Assembly: GCA_027313505.1 (NCBI GenBank)
Contig: DAHVDN010000015.1
Location: forward strand, 1 to 50,079
Source of the DNA: Candidatus Dormiibacterota bacterium
GTDB taxonomy: Bacteria; Chloroflexota; Dormibacteria; Aeolococcales; Bog-877
Direction: 5' to 3'
DNA length: 50,079 nt
A program made the translations under genes and the position numbers. Below the pieces are notes generated by a model. The model saw only the letters and a list, made by a program, of their open reading frames with translations. It did not search any database and was not told the origin of the DNA. Shown piece after piece: positions 33,432-44,139 of the stretch. The number at the start of each line of letters is the position of its first letter. Within the stretch, counting starts at the first letter, position 1.

Positions 33432-34628
33432 TTGGGCCTTAGCTTCGAGCTCTCTCCGGAGCAGGAGGCGATCCGGCAGACCTGCCGGGAATTTGCCGAC
33501 CAGGTAGTCGCCCCACAGGCCGAGGAGTCGGACCGGCTGTCGCGGTTCCCATACCCCGTCGTGGCCCAGATGGGAGAGCTCGGCCTGTTCGGGCTCCCCT
33601 ACCCGGAGTCGGTGGGCGGAGCAGGTGCGGACTACATCAGCTACCTCCTGGCGCTGGAGGAGATCTCGAGGGCGGATGCGGCGGTGGGCATAACCCTGGA
33701 GGCGGGGGTGTCGCTGGGGATCGCGCCGATCTACAACTACGGGACCGAGGAGCAGAAGACCAGCCTTCTGCCCGACCTCTGCGCCGGTCGCTCGCTCTGG
33801 GCCTTTGGGCTCACGGAGCCGGAGGCGGGGTCCGATGCTGGAGGCACCAGGACCAAGGCGATCAAGGCGGGAGATGAGTGGCTGATCGATGGCAGCAAGT
33901 GCTTCATCACCAACGCCGGAACCGATATCAGCGCCGGGGTGACGATAACCGCAGTCACCGGCGAGAGCGATGGCCGCAAGCAGATCAGCGCGATCCTGGT
34001 TGAGCGGGGAACGCCGGGATATACCCAGGCGCCGCCCTATCACAAGTTGGGGTGGCACGCGAGTGACACCAGGGAGCTCAGCTTTTCCGGCTGCCGGGTC
34101 CCCCAGGGCAACCTTCTGGGGCGCGAGGGGGGCGGGTTCGGCCAGTTCCTCAAGGTGTTGGAGTCGGGGCGCGTGGCCATCGCCGCTCTTTCGGTGGGTG
34201 TGGCCCAGGCCTGTCTGGACGCCTGCCTCGGGTACTCGAAGCAACGCCGCCAATTCGGCCGGACTCTGAGCAGGTTCCAGGCCACCCAACTAAAGCTGGC
34301 CGACATGGAGACCCAGATCGAGCTTTCCCGGCTCATGGTCTGGCGGGCCGGGGCTCTCATCGAAGAGGGCCGGCCGGCCGGCAAGTTTGCCGCCATCGCC
34401 AAACTCCACGCCTCTGAGACGGCCACCTGGTGCGCGAACCAGGCCGTCCAGATCCACGGTGGAGCAGGCTTCATGGAGGATCTGCCGGTCGCCCGCTTCT
34501 ATCGCGACGTCAAGATCAACGAGATCGGAGAGGGCACCTCCGAGGTCCAGCGGCTGGTCATAGCCTCCCATCTGCTGGGATTCGGCGGGTCGGTCAGCCG
34601 CATGCTCGACCCCAACCCTGAGAGCTGA
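33432..34628 (+). CDS. Acyl-CoA dehydrogenase (short-chain type)
   Basis: A 398-residue FAD enzyme that oxidises acyl-CoA to 2-enoyl-CoA and passes electrons to ETF. Signatures: FGLTEPEAGSDAGGTRTKA for FAD and substrate binding, KCFITNAG, the FGRTLSRFQ segment, HGGAGFMEDLPVARFYRD, and the catalytic base E367 in EIGEGTSEVQ (the position of SCAD Glu368). The TTG start has GGGAG 8 nt upstream and lies 4 bp after sucD, so it is part of that operon. Chain length or branched substrates cannot be told apart by eye. Confidence 0.92.
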   Translation: MGLSFELSPEQEAIRQTCREFADQVVAPQAEESDRLSRFPYPVVAQMGELGLFGLPYPESVGGAGADYISYLLALEEISRADAAVGITLEAGVSLGIAPIYNYGTEEQKTSLLPDLCAGRSLWAFGLTEPEAGSDAGGTRTKAIKAGDEWLIDGSKCFITNAGTDISAGVTITAVTGESDGRKQISAILVERGTPGYTQAPPYHKLGWHASDTRELSFSGCRVPQGNLLGREGGGFGQFLKVLESGRVAIAALSVGVAQACLDACLGYSKQRRQFGRTLSRFQATQLKLADMETQIELSRLMVWRAGALIEEGRPAGKFAAIAKLHASETATWCANQAVQIHGGAGFMEDLPVARFYRDVKINEIGEGTSEVQRLVIASHLLGFGGSVSRMLDPNPES

Positions 34629-34662
34629 TCCAAACTCAGAGAACGGGCGATCTGCCGCGGCG

Positions 34663-34668
34663 TAGGAT
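34663..34668 (+). promoter_or_regulatory. -10 element for the thiolase gene (leaderless)
   Basis: TAGGAT is followed by a 6-nt spacer and the GTG start at 34675. There is no ribosome site, so a leaderless mRNA is expected. Confidence 0.6.
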
Positions 34669-34674
34669 AGAGAT

Positions 34675-35868
34675 GTGAGCGATTTGGATCCGGTCATCGT
34701 CTCTTATGCCAGAACTCCCTTCGGGAAGCTGCGCGGCAGCCTCGGCTCGCTGACGGCGGTGGATCTCGGTGCGGAGGCGATCAGGGCCGCCCTTGGTCGT
34801 GCCGGGCTGGAGGGCGGCCAGGTGGACCAGTGCATCCTGGGAACCGTGATCTCCGCAGGGCTGGGGCAGGTGCCGGCCCGTCAGGCTGCGCTCAGGGCTG
34901 GCATCCCATCTCAGGTCCCAGCGCTCTCGGTGAACAAGGTCTGCGCGTCCTCGCTCAAGGCGATCAACCTTGGCGCAATACTCATACGCTCCGGTGACGC
35001 CGAGGTCGTGGTGGCCGGGGGCATGGAGTCGATGTCCCAGGCGCCGATGCTCTTGCGTGGCACCCGCGAAGGGGTGGCCATGGGCAACCTGACCATGTAC
35101 GACTCCATGATCTGGGATGGGCTCACCTGCCCGGTCGATGAGGTCCACATGGGGGAGCACGGTAGTGCGGTCGCGAACGAGCTCAACGTGCCCCGGGAGC
35201 AGCAGGACGAATACGCCTTGCTCTCTCAACAGCGATACGAGCGAGCCCGGGAACAGGGTTGGATCGCAGATGAGATCAGTCCGGTTGAGCTGTCCACCAA
35301 GAGGGGTCCGGTCATGGTTGAGCGCGACGAGCAGCCCCGCCCGGACACCACCGCCGAAAAGCTGGCCGCGCTCAGGCCGGTGTTCGGTGGGCCAGGGGGC
35401 AGCGTCACCGCGGGAAATGCGCCGGGTATCAACGACGGAGCGGCGGTGGTGGTGCTCATGAGCCGGCGGCGGGCCAAGGAGCTTGGCATAGAGCCTCTGG
35501 CAACCTGGCTCAGCTATGGGGAATCGGCCGCCGACCATCCCTACCTGGCGACCGTGCCGGCGCTGGCCATGCAGCAGGCCCTGGACCGTCGGGGCGGAGG
35601 ACTCACCACCGAAGACCTGCGCGTTGTCGAGATCAACGAGGCCTTCGCCTCTGTGGCGCTGACCAGCGCCCGGATGTTGGAGGTCGAGCTTGACCGGATC
35701 AATCCGAACGGAGGGGCGATCGCAATCGGTCATCCGATAGGTGCCTCGGGCGCTCGAATCCTAGGGGGGCTGGTGCTGGAGCTGAGGAGGCGTGGGGGCG
35801 GTTTCGGCGGAGCCACCATCTGCTCAGGGTTGGCCCAGGGAGAGGCGACTCTGGTTGAGGTGGCCTGA
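34675..35868 (+). CDS. Acetyl-CoA acetyltransferase (thiolase)
   Basis: A 397-residue thiolase that cleaves 3-ketoacyl-CoA with CoA or condenses two acetyl-CoA. The full catalytic set is present: nucleophile C90 in NKVCASSLKA, H353 in AIGHPIGASG and C383 in TICSGLAQG, plus NEAFA. The length and motifs fit the AtoB/PhaA/FadA group. GTG 34675 sits 6 nt after a TAGGAT box, so it has its own promoter despite following the acyl-CoA dehydrogenase by 46 bp. It is likely to serve beta-oxidation or acetoacetyl-CoA metabolism. Confidence 0.94.
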   Translation: MSDLDPVIVSYARTPFGKLRGSLGSLTAVDLGAEAIRAALGRAGLEGGQVDQCILGTVISAGLGQVPARQAALRAGIPSQVPALSVNKVCASSLKAINLGAILIRSGDAEVVVAGGMESMSQAPMLLRGTREGVAMGNLTMYDSMIWDGLTCPVDEVHMGEHGSAVANELNVPREQQDEYALLSQQRYERAREQGWIADEISPVELSTKRGPVMVERDEQPRPDTTAEKLAALRPVFGGPGGSVTAGNAPGINDGAAVVVLMSRRRAKELGIEPLATWLSYGESAADHPYLATVPALAMQQALDRRGGGLTTEDLRVVEINEAFASVALTSARMLEVELDRINPNGGAIAIGHPIGASGARILGGLVLELRRRGGGFGGATICSGLAQGEATLVEVA

Positions 35869-36334
35869 GGGCAGGTCGGTCCCACCGATCTGAAGGGGTC
35901 GGGGCTGTACGGGATTGGCGCGGTGGCATCTAAACCCGCCCAATCCTGGTCTGAGGGCTCAGAACTCACCGACGCCGGCGGCATCGGCGATCGGATGGTG
36001 TCCATGGCCGCGACCGTGAGAGTGCGGATCCGATCTGGCCCCGTGCGCTCTTCATCCCTGTGGTCTGGACCCTCCTGGACCTGGGCTAGGCCATATGGCT
36101 TTCCAGCCTGACGGGATTCACCCCCAGCGGCAGCTCAACTTTGAAGCGCCGTCCCTCCGCACCGCGCCGGGGATTGAGAAGGGGAAGCGAGGATCAGGGA
36201 ATGACCTCATTCTCAGCTGCCAGATCACCCCCATCAGCTTCGGATTCCTCATTCGCCAGCGCTGATCCCTCGGCCGGTCGGCTGAGGGCTAGAATCGAAC
36301 CGGGCCATCGCATCGGCCCTGTGGAGGATGGCTG
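35869..36334. other. Intergenic region, 466 bp, with possible decayed coding remnant
   Basis: No convincing intact gene. On the minus strand, around 36090-36190, a 35-codon stretch between stops encodes a natural-looking peptide (RRFKVELPLGVNPVRLESHM) but has no start codon, and may be the tail of a lost gene. TAGAAT at 36291-36296 is a likely -10 for the following acyl-CoA dehydrogenase. A weak 5-bp hairpin (TCGGT/ACCGA) lies just after the thiolase stop. Confidence 0.3.
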
Positions 36335-37474
36335 ATGGCAGTGGAGTTGGAAGTCGAGCGGGAGGCCATCCGTTCCAGCGTTCGAGAGCTGGCACGGGAC
36401 CGGATAGCGCCCCGAGCGGCCGACATTGACCGCAGCGGAGAGTATCCCTGGGACATCGTTCAGCTCTTTCGCGACCAGGACACCTACGCCGTGGCATTCC
36501 CTCCCCAGTACGGCGGTCTCTCCGGTTCGGCGCTCACCCTCTCCCAGGTCGTCGAGGAGGTTGCCAGTGTCTGCGCCACCTCGGCGCTCCTGCTGGCGGT
36601 GCAGGCGCTGGGTGGATATCCCATCCTTCTGGGGGGCAGCGAGGAGCAGAAGCGGACCCACCTGCCGGAGCTGGCCAGCGGCAGGAAGATAGCCGCCTAC
36701 GCCCTGAGCGAAGCCGATGCCGGCAGCGATGCCGGGGCAATGCGCACCAGAGCCAGGCGCGATGGAGAGGACTACATCCTGGACGGAAGCAAGATGTGGA
36801 TCACCAACGGCTCGGTGGCCGACTGGATCGTGGTCTTCGCCAGCACGGATCCCGGTGCCGGGACAAGGGGCATCACCGCCTTTCTGGTGGACGGTGACTC
36901 GGCTGGCCTGGAGCGCCGCCCGATCCACGGCAAGCTCGGGATCAGGGGGAGTGACACGGCAGAGCTGATCTTCTCCTCCTGCCGGGTGCCGGCGGAGCGC
37001 AGGCTCGGGCAGGAGGGGGATGGGTTCAAGATCGCCATGGGCGTCCTGGACCGTTCGCGTCCGCAGATCGGAGCTCAGGCGCTGGGAATAGGGGCGGGAG
37101 CGCTGAGGTATGCCCTGGGCTACGCCAAGCAGCGCCAGCAGTTCGGCCGCCCCATAGCCGAGTTTCAGGGACTGCAGTTCATGCTGGCCGACATGGGAGC
37201 TCAGCTCGAGGCGGCCCGCTGCCTGGTCCATGAGGCTTGCCGGGCCATCGACTCCGGTGACCAGCGCGCCACCGAGCTCGCCGCCATGGCCAAGTTGATT
37301 GCCTCCGACACCGCCATGAAGGTGACCACAGACGCGGTCCAGGTGCTGGGTGGCTACGGGTACGTGAACGAGTTTCCCGTCGAACGAATGATGCGCGACG
37401 CCAAGATCACCCAGATCTACGAAGGGACCAATCAGATTCAGCGGCTGGTCATCGCCAAACGGCTGCTGGCCTAG
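36335..37474 (+). CDS. Acyl-CoA dehydrogenase
   Basis: A 379-residue member of the same family as the gene at 33432 but clearly diverged. It has YALSEADAGSDAGAMRTRA, KMWITNGSVAD, FGRPIAEFQGLQFMLADM, LGGYGYVNEFPVERMMRD and catalytic E363 in QIYEGTNQIQ. This end is typical of butyryl-CoA or short/branched-chain dehydrogenases. The ATG follows a GGAGG by about 7 nt, and TAGAAT 39 nt upstream gives a short leader. Two different acyl-CoA dehydrogenases so close suggest different chain types, for example straight and branched. Confidence 0.92.
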   Translation: MAVELEVEREAIRSSVRELARDRIAPRAADIDRSGEYPWDIVQLFRDQDTYAVAFPPQYGGLSGSALTLSQVVEEVASVCATSALLLAVQALGGYPILLGGSEEQKRTHLPELASGRKIAAYALSEADAGSDAGAMRTRARRDGEDYILDGSKMWITNGSVADWIVVFASTDPGAGTRGITAFLVDGDSAGLERRPIHGKLGIRGSDTAELIFSSCRVPAERRLGQEGDGFKIAMGVLDRSRPQIGAQALGIGAGALRYALGYAKQRQQFGRPIAEFQGLQFMLADMGAQLEAARCLVHEACRAIDSGDQRATELAAMAKLIASDTAMKVTTDAVQVLGGYGYVNEFPVERMMRDAKITQIYEGTNQIQRLVIAKRLLA

Positions 37475-37806
37475 GTCCTCATGGCTACTGGCCCAAGCTC
37501 GCGTGGTAGAGCAAGGGGGGCACCGGGGTTCGCGGGCAAGGAGTCGAGGACGGCAGTTGGTACCTGGGTTGGGCATCATGCGGGGGCGGTCCGATCTGGA
37601 CCGACGGGGCAGGTGGCGACGAGGGGCAAACTCGATTCTGCCCAGGAGGTCGCGAAGCACAGGTTCCAGGCGGTGTCGGGAGGCTGCTCGGGACCCAGCT
37701 TCGGTGAGCTTCACCGGCTCTCAGCTTCCTTGGAGTGCTCTTCCAGTCCTCGGCGTCCGTGCGCCAATAGGGCAGTTCCTCGGGAATGCGGGGTTATGAT
37801 GCCCCG
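37475..37806. other. Intergenic region, 332 bp
   Basis: No convincing gene. A small hairpin (CGGTGA 37702-37707 with TCACCG 37711-37716) is present. TATGAT at 37795-37800 is the -10 for the small membrane-protein gene that follows. Confidence 0.4.
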
Positions 37807-37926
37807 ATGAAGGTGGCCGAGATCCGCCGCTGGCGAATCCTGGCGGGGGACGGGCGGGCAAGGTTCTGGCTGACTGTGCTGCTCTTGACTGGAGGCTTCC
37901 TCTTGGTCACCGCCTTGGCCGCATAG
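37807..37926 (+). CDS. 39-residue membrane protein
   Basis: ATG 37807 to TAG 37926 encodes 39 residues: a basic first half (MKVAEIRRWRILAGDGRARF) and one transmembrane helix (about 21-38, WLTVLLLTGGFLLVTALA). TATGAT at 37795-37800 ends exactly 6 nt before the ATG, the same promoter-to-start layout seen for leaderless genes in this window, which is the main reason to believe it is real. The basic N-terminus predicts an inside orientation. It lies just upstream of meaB but has its own promoter; function unknown. Confidence 0.6.
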   Translation: MKVAEIRRWRILAGDGRARFWLTVLLLTGGFLLVTALAA

Positions 37927-37984
37927 CGTCCAATCACCCACCCTCCCCGCTAGAACAGTGCCCCGCCAGCCCTACCATGTTGCC

Positions 37985-38991
37985 GTGGACCGAGTGGACT
38001 TCGAGGCGCTGGTGGGGGGGGACATCCGCTCCCTGGCCCGGGCGATCTCGCAGGTGGAGTCCGCAGGGGCAGGCACCGGGGAGCTGCTGGAGCGGATCTG
38101 GGCGGCCCGGGGTGCCGAGCTAGGGGCCCCATCCCACGTGGTGGGGCTGACCGGTCCACCCGGGTCGGGCAAGAGCACGATGGCCGACGCTCTGACCAGC
38201 CTCTGGAGAAGTGACGGTAGGCGGGTGGCGGTGCTGGCGGTGGATCCCAACAGCCCGTTCACCGGTGGTGCGATCCTGGGGGACCGGGTGCGGATGCAGC
38301 GCCATGCGCTGGACGCCGGGGTGTTCATCCGCAGCATGGGGGCCAGGGGCCACCTGGGCGGGGTGTCGCTTGCCACCCGCGGGGCGGTTCGCCTGCTGGA
38401 TGCTCTGGGCTGGGAGATGGTTGTGGTCGAGACCGTGGGAGTCGGCCAATCGGAGTTGGAGATTTGTGAAATCGCCGACTCGGTGGTGGTGGTCACAACC
38501 CCCGGCACCGGCGACGGGATCCAGGTGCTCAAGGCGGGTATCACCGAGATCGCCGACATCTTCGCGGTGAACAAAGCCGACATGCCGGGACTTGATCGGG
38601 TCGTAAGAGAGCTCCGGGATATGATCCGCCTCTCAGCTTCGAGGGCGCAGTGGAAACCCCCGGTTGTTCCGGCCACGGCCGCCGAAGGGCCGGAGGGAGT
38701 TCGGGCCCTCGCCGAGGCCATCGACCGGCACCGCCTCCAGATGCAGGAGTCCGGTGAGCTGGCCCAGCGGATGGTCAGGAGACTCCGGGACGAGGTGGTC
38801 GAGATCGTCGCTCTCCGAGCCCGCTCATTCGCTCGGGAGCAGCTCGCCGGGCAGGGCCTGGGACTGCCGGCAGCCGAGGCGCGCCGGGCTGATCCGGAAG
38901 CCGCCGCCGATCTGCTCCTGGAACGCTTCCGGCAGCAGGGGAGCAACATAGGCCAACAGGGGGCAGTGACTGCCGCACCGCGGAGGGACCG

Positions 38992-38995
<4 letters not shown>
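37985..38995 (+). CDS. meaB: MeaB/ArgK-type GTPase chaperone of B12-dependent mutases
   Basis: A 336-residue G3E-family GTPase that guards cofactor loading and repair of adenosylcobalamin mutases. P-loop GPPGSGKST at residues 57-65; the Mg and switch segments LAVDPNSPFTGGAILGDRVR, SMGARGHLGG and VETVGVGQSE, and the guanine-specificity NKAD are all present. GTG 37985 follows TACCAT (37973-37978) by 6 nt, so a leaderless start is preferred over GTG 37958, which would add nine residues. The stop overlaps the ATG of the next mutase large subunit, which points to that enzyme as its main client. Confidence 0.93.
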
Positions 38996-40658
<1,663 letters not shown>

Positions 40659-40683
<25 letters not shown>

Positions 40684-41213
40684 GGTCGTTGGGACCTACC
40701 CGTTGTTCGACTGGCGTTGAACTGACGCAGCCACGCTTCCGTGTCCTGCGTGGAGGGCGAGGGCTTATGAGTCGCCGGGACCCGGTCCCTATCGGACCTT
40801 CCCGACTGCATCGGTCGGCCCTCCAATCTGGCCAGCAGTTCCAGCGCACCCATGGTGGTCGCCCCCAGCGCACGCGCGGCATCCCGGAGGGCCCGATCGC
40901 TGCTGGCCAGTGAGATCCCGTTGCCGCTGTGTCGCCGCTGCCCGATCAGCTCCAAGATCCGGTCGTCGGCCGTCCTGCCGAAGTCGGGGTGGAGGACCAG
41001 CACACCTCGACTGCTGGACGGTCCGCCGGGCGTGGGCGCCCCGTCGAAGACGATCAGGAGCTCTTGGTGAACAGCTCTAAGAGGCGATTCCACCAAGGCT
41101 CTGACCAGCAGCATCTGGGCGGAACCATAATCGCGGCGGATCATGTGAGCTCGGCTGCGGGGCCACGCCCAGCTCACGTTGGTTCCGTCCACCACCAGGG
41201 CGCCGCCGGCCAC
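40659..41213 (-). CDS. NYN/PIN-like ribonuclease domain protein
   Basis: A 184-residue protein whose first 130 residues resemble the NYN (YacP/Rae1-like) nuclease fold: D9 and N12 in LVVDGTNVSWAW, IVFDGAPTPGG in the middle, DDRILELI and then SSDRALRDAARALGA. The C-terminal 50 residues are Arg/Ser/Gln-rich and probably disordered. Such proteins cut RNA, in B. subtilis at the ribosome. GTG 41213 starts 5 nt after the stop of the ADP-ribosylglycohydrolase-like gene, so they form an operon. The 3' end overlaps the convergent mutase gene by 25 bp. Confidence 0.75.
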
Positions 41214-41218
41214 TGAGA

Positions 41219-42112
41219 TCAGCCGACTCTGGGCGGCTGCACCCAGACGGGGGGGAGGGGGTCGGAGGCGTGCCGGCCGCTGAACTCCACCAGATCATGG
41301 GCGAGGCTCCGGAGTTGCGACCTGAGATCACCAGCCAGACCGTCGGCCAGCTCCCCGGTTCCCCAAACTGCTCCCGAGAGCGCCCCGGTCAGGAGCACGG
41401 CCTGATCGTCACCGCCCCCTCTGGTCGCCGTGGCAAGGACGGCATCCTCCCAATTTCGGCTCACGGAAAGCGACTGGACCACGGCCGACAGTATTCCGAC
41501 AGCGTCGTTGCCCGAAGGGACAGCCTCACCGGGGCCGAGCGGTTTAAGCGCCTGGATCAACGACTCAGGAGCGTCCTCGCGGAGCGCCTGGGCGGTTCGG
41601 GCCAATGCATAGTCCAAAGTCCTGCCCAGCAGGTCCTGGGACAGGCGAGCTACCGCGAAGGCCGCCATCTGCGAGAGATCATCGGAATGCGTCGCTGATA
41701 CGACGCTCCGGCACCATCGGCGGAGCATGAAGCCCTGGCCGATGCAGCCGATCGCCAGCGGGATGGTGCGGAGCAGTGGCGGGTCGTACTCGGGGCGAGC
41801 CGCGAGGCCGCTGGCGGCCCGCGCGACGGTCCCAAGTTGGTGACCATTTCTGGCCAGCTCAAGCGCCCGCTCTGTGACCGTGAATGGTCGTCTCCCGACC
41901 GGGACGGGGAGCTCGGACCAGCTCTTCAGCAGCTGCGTGCCATCCATACCGCCATCCGCCAGCAGGTGATTTGCGACGGGGATGACGAGCCTGGCCTCGG
42001 TGGGCCAGTCTTGAGGGTTGCCAGTCAGCCTGCCGCAGGCCAGCGCCAGACCAAAGAGCATCTCCTGTGACCTGGTCGCGACCGTCTCTTTTGCCACGGT
42101 TGGATTCAGCAC
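41219..42112 (-). CDS. Degenerate ADP-ribosylglycohydrolase-family protein
   Basis: An all-helical protein of about 297 residues resembling the DraG/ARH family: an N-terminal MLFGLALACGRLTGN where active members have GxxxGDAxG, DGTQL (57-61) where SDDTQ is usual, and GGGDDQAVLLTGALSGAVWG (232-251) in place of GGDTDT...GAL.GA. Several Mg-binding Asp positions are thus altered, so it may bind rather than hydrolyse ADP-ribosyl groups. GTG 42112 is chosen because AATAAT (plus-strand ATTATT, 42119-42124) ends 6 nt upstream; GTG 42097 is an alternative. It is followed within 5 nt by the NYN nuclease gene. Confidence 0.65.
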   Translation of the reverse strand: MLNPTVAKETVATRSQEMLFGLALACGRLTGNPQDWPTEARLVIPVANHLLADGGMDGTQLLKSWSELPVPVGRRPFTVTERALELARNGHQLGTVARAASGLAARPEYDPPLLRTIPLAIGCIGQGFMLRRWCRSVVSATHSDDLSQMAAFAVARLSQDLLGRTLDYALARTAQALREDAPESLIQALKPLGPGEAVPSGNDAVGILSAVVQSLSVSRNWEDAVLATATRGGGDDQAVLLTGALSGAVWGTGELADGLAGDLRSQLRSLAHDLVEFSGRHASDPLPPVWVQPPRVG

Positions 42113-42311
42113 CCCTCGATTATTGCCGCAGCTGCAGGGAGCGTGGCGCAACAAGACCGAGGGCCGAGATGTCCAAGCCTTGAAACGGTGGTCCACCGGC
42201 GCAGCGGGGTGACCGGCTCCTGCGGCTTTAAGACTCGCACTGCCGCGGACTGAGCCCTAAGAGGGGGACGGCGCGTGCCGCCAGACGCGCCTCGAGGGCC
42301 GGACTGGCGGC

Positions 42312-43460
42312 TCAGTCCTCCGAGTAGGCGCAGCCGGGGTCCTCTCCCAGTGGGTCACCGCTGGCCGCGAAGGCTCGAGATCGGGACCCACCGCAGAGGT
42401 CTCGGTAGGAGCACCTCCCGCAGCGCCCACCGAACTCAGCCGCGCGGATCTTGAGCAGCAGCCGGTCATTCCGATAGATGTCGGCGAGATCGCGTTGCTT
42501 TACATTCCCGAGCGTCTGCGGCAGGAACCCAGATGGGCGGACGGAGCCGTCGTGGCCGACGAACACCACGCCCATTCCGTCTCGGGTCGAGACGCTGGGG
42601 GAGAGGGCTCGATGGGGCGGAGGCCCCAACAACTCCGACAGCCGCTGCACCAGACTCGCGTAAAGGGGGCCGTGGGTGACGGAGTCGGGGCTTGAATCCG
42701 CGGTTGCCCGGGCGTTCCGCTGGGCAACGACCCGCCGAAAAAATGGGGCCTCCACCGTGCGGACCAGAAGCGAATACCGAGAGGCCTCGTAGAGGAACTG
42801 GCACACCCCCTCGTTCTCCTCCGCGTCCGGAGCCAACAGGAGGGTACCGCGCCCGACATTGACCAGGAAGAAAACCTCCCAGATGGGGACTGCGAGCCGG
42901 CGCAGGATGGCTGCGATATCAGCCAGCTCACCAACGTTGGCGCGCATCACGGTGGTGTTCACCTGAACCTTGAAGCCGGACTCCGTTAGCCACTCGAGGG
43001 CTCGAACCGTCGCTTCAAAGTGGCCCCTCACTCCACGCACCCGGTCATGGGTGGAGGAGCAAGCCCCGTCGAGGCTGATAGACACGCTGCGCACACCCTG
43101 GTCCGCGAAGGGCGCCAGGGACTCGGGGGTGAGATGGGGGGTGACGGAGGGTGAAAGGGCAACCACTATTCCAAGGTCCCGCGCCCTGGTCGTGAGCTGG
43201 AGGAGGTCCGGGCGTGCCAAACAGTCGCCACCAGTCATGACCAGGATCGGCGCCGGACGACCGAAAGCAGTCAGCTGGTCCAGGAAGCGCAACCCCTGGT
43301 CGGTGGTGAGTTCCCCCGGTAGAGCTGCCGACACCGCCGTCGCTCGGCAATGTCGACAGCTGAGGGAGCAGGCCTTGGTGGTCTCCCAGAAGACCAGGAT
43401 CGGGCGGTCATCGAACCGTACCGGGGATCTGGGGTGCTGGTTCCCAATTGCGGTTGGCAC
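42312..43460 (-). CDS. Radical SAM/SPASM protein (AhbD/NirJ-like group)
   Basis: A 382-residue radical SAM enzyme with C31, C35 and C38 in KACSLSCRHCRA binding the SAM-type 4Fe-4S cluster, a GGDCLARPDLL segment and VSISLDGACSSTHD. A C-terminal SPASM-type Cys cluster (CGRCSYRDLCGG, then DPGCAY) binds auxiliary clusters. The layout matches the heme-pathway enzymes AhbD/NirJ and the related TIGR04053 family, which modify tetrapyrroles or peptides. No precursor-peptide gene is obvious next to it. The GTG at 43460 lacks a ribosome site and a clear -10, so the start is tentative. Confidence 0.85.
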   Translation of the reverse strand: MPTAIGNQHPRSPVRFDDRPILVFWETTKACSLSCRHCRATAVSAALPGELTTDQGLRFLDQLTAFGRPAPILVMTGGDCLARPDLLQLTTRARDLGIVVALSPSVTPHLTPESLAPFADQGVRSVSISLDGACSSTHDRVRGVRGHFEATVRALEWLTESGFKVQVNTTVMRANVGELADIAAILRRLAVPIWEVFFLVNVGRGTLLLAPDAEENEGVCQFLYEASRYSLLVRTVEAPFFRRVVAQRNARATADSSPDSVTHGPLYASLVQRLSELLGPPPHRALSPSVSTRDGMGVVFVGHDGSVRPSGFLPQTLGNVKQRDLADIYRNDRLLLKIRAAEFGGRCGRCSYRDLCGGSRSRAFAASGDPLGEDPGCAYSED

Positions 43461-43632
43461 TTAGGTTCACTCTGCGGCCCGAGGCCGCTTCACACCTGCG
43501 TGATTTCGTCCGTTCTAAGGGGGTGGTATCCCGGTTGAGGGGCCTTGCCCCAACCGGAGAAGGCCCGACGGGGAGGTGCCTGCCAGCCAGTCGGATCGGC
43601 CTGTGCTGTGCTGTCTGACGCTCATGGCGCCG

Positions 43633-43638
43633 TAGACT
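43633..43638 (+). promoter_or_regulatory. -10 element for the B12-binding subunit gene (leaderless)
   Basis: TAGACT followed by a 6-nt spacer and ATG 43645, with no Shine-Dalgarno sequence. Confidence 0.6.
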
Positions 43639-43644
43639 GGGGCT

Positions 43645-44061
43645 ATGAGGAACAGGCCAGTCAGGATCCTCACCGCCAAGGTGGGGCTCGATGGCCACGA
43701 CCGCGGGGTCAAGATCATCTCCCGGGCCCTGCGCGACGCCGGAGTCGAGGTCATCTACACGGGCTTGCATCAGACACCCGCCCAGGTGGTGGATGCGGCG
43801 ATCCAAGAGGATGTCGACGGGATCGGAATCTCGCTCCTGTCAGGAGCCCACATGACCCTGTTCCCTGAGGTCATCCGGCTCCTCAAGGAGCACAACGCCG
43901 GGGACATCGTGGTGTTCGGCGGGGGGATAGTCCCACCCGAGGATGTCGCAGCCCTCAGAGCGATTGGAGTCGACGAGGTCTTCACGCCCGGCACTAGCAT
44001 GCAGGCGATCGTCGAATACGTTAATCGGAAGTTCGGCGCCGTACCCATCAGCGCCCGCTGA
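43645..44061 (+). CDS. B12-binding small subunit of an acyl-CoA mutase
   Basis: A 138-residue flavodoxin-like cobalamin-binding domain. D16-x-H18-x-x-G21 in LDGHDRGVK gives the base-off His ligand (H18); ISLLSGAH and VFGGGIVP complete the nucleotide-loop pocket. It is the free small subunit needed by a mutase large chain lacking this domain. Two such chains are in the window (24772 and 38992) and this is the only B12 domain seen, so it may serve either or both. A TAGACT box 6 nt before the ATG implies a leaderless mRNA made independently of the large-subunit genes. Confidence 0.94.
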   Translation: MRNRPVRILTAKVGLDGHDRGVKIISRALRDAGVEVIYTGLHQTPAQVVDAAIQEDVDGIGISLLSGAHMTLFPEVIRLLKEHNAGDIVVFGGGIVPPEDVAALRAIGVDEVFTPGTSMQAIVEYVNRKFGAVPISAR

Positions 44062-44074
44062 TCTTGCAATTTGA

Positions 44075-44097
44075 TAAGATCCGGCAGCACTTGCCGG
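44075..44097 (+). promoter_or_regulatory. Promoter and leader hairpin before the L25 gene
   Basis: TAAGAT at 44075-44080 is a plausible -10. It is followed at once by a hairpin, CCGGCA (44081-44086) with TGCCGG (44092-44097). The leader of about 50 nt ends with GAGG just before the ATG. The stem at the expected 5' end of the RNA could stabilise the transcript or act in regulation. Confidence 0.4.
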
Positions 44098-44139
44098 TTC
44101 ATTCCGGGCAGGTCAGTTTGCTCAAGAGATTGAGGTCAC

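Noticed and set aside
36194-37714. 506-codon minus-strand frame opposite the second acyl-CoA dehydrogenase
   Set aside because: It spans the whole antisense of a clear acyl-CoA dehydrogenase and shows no domain.
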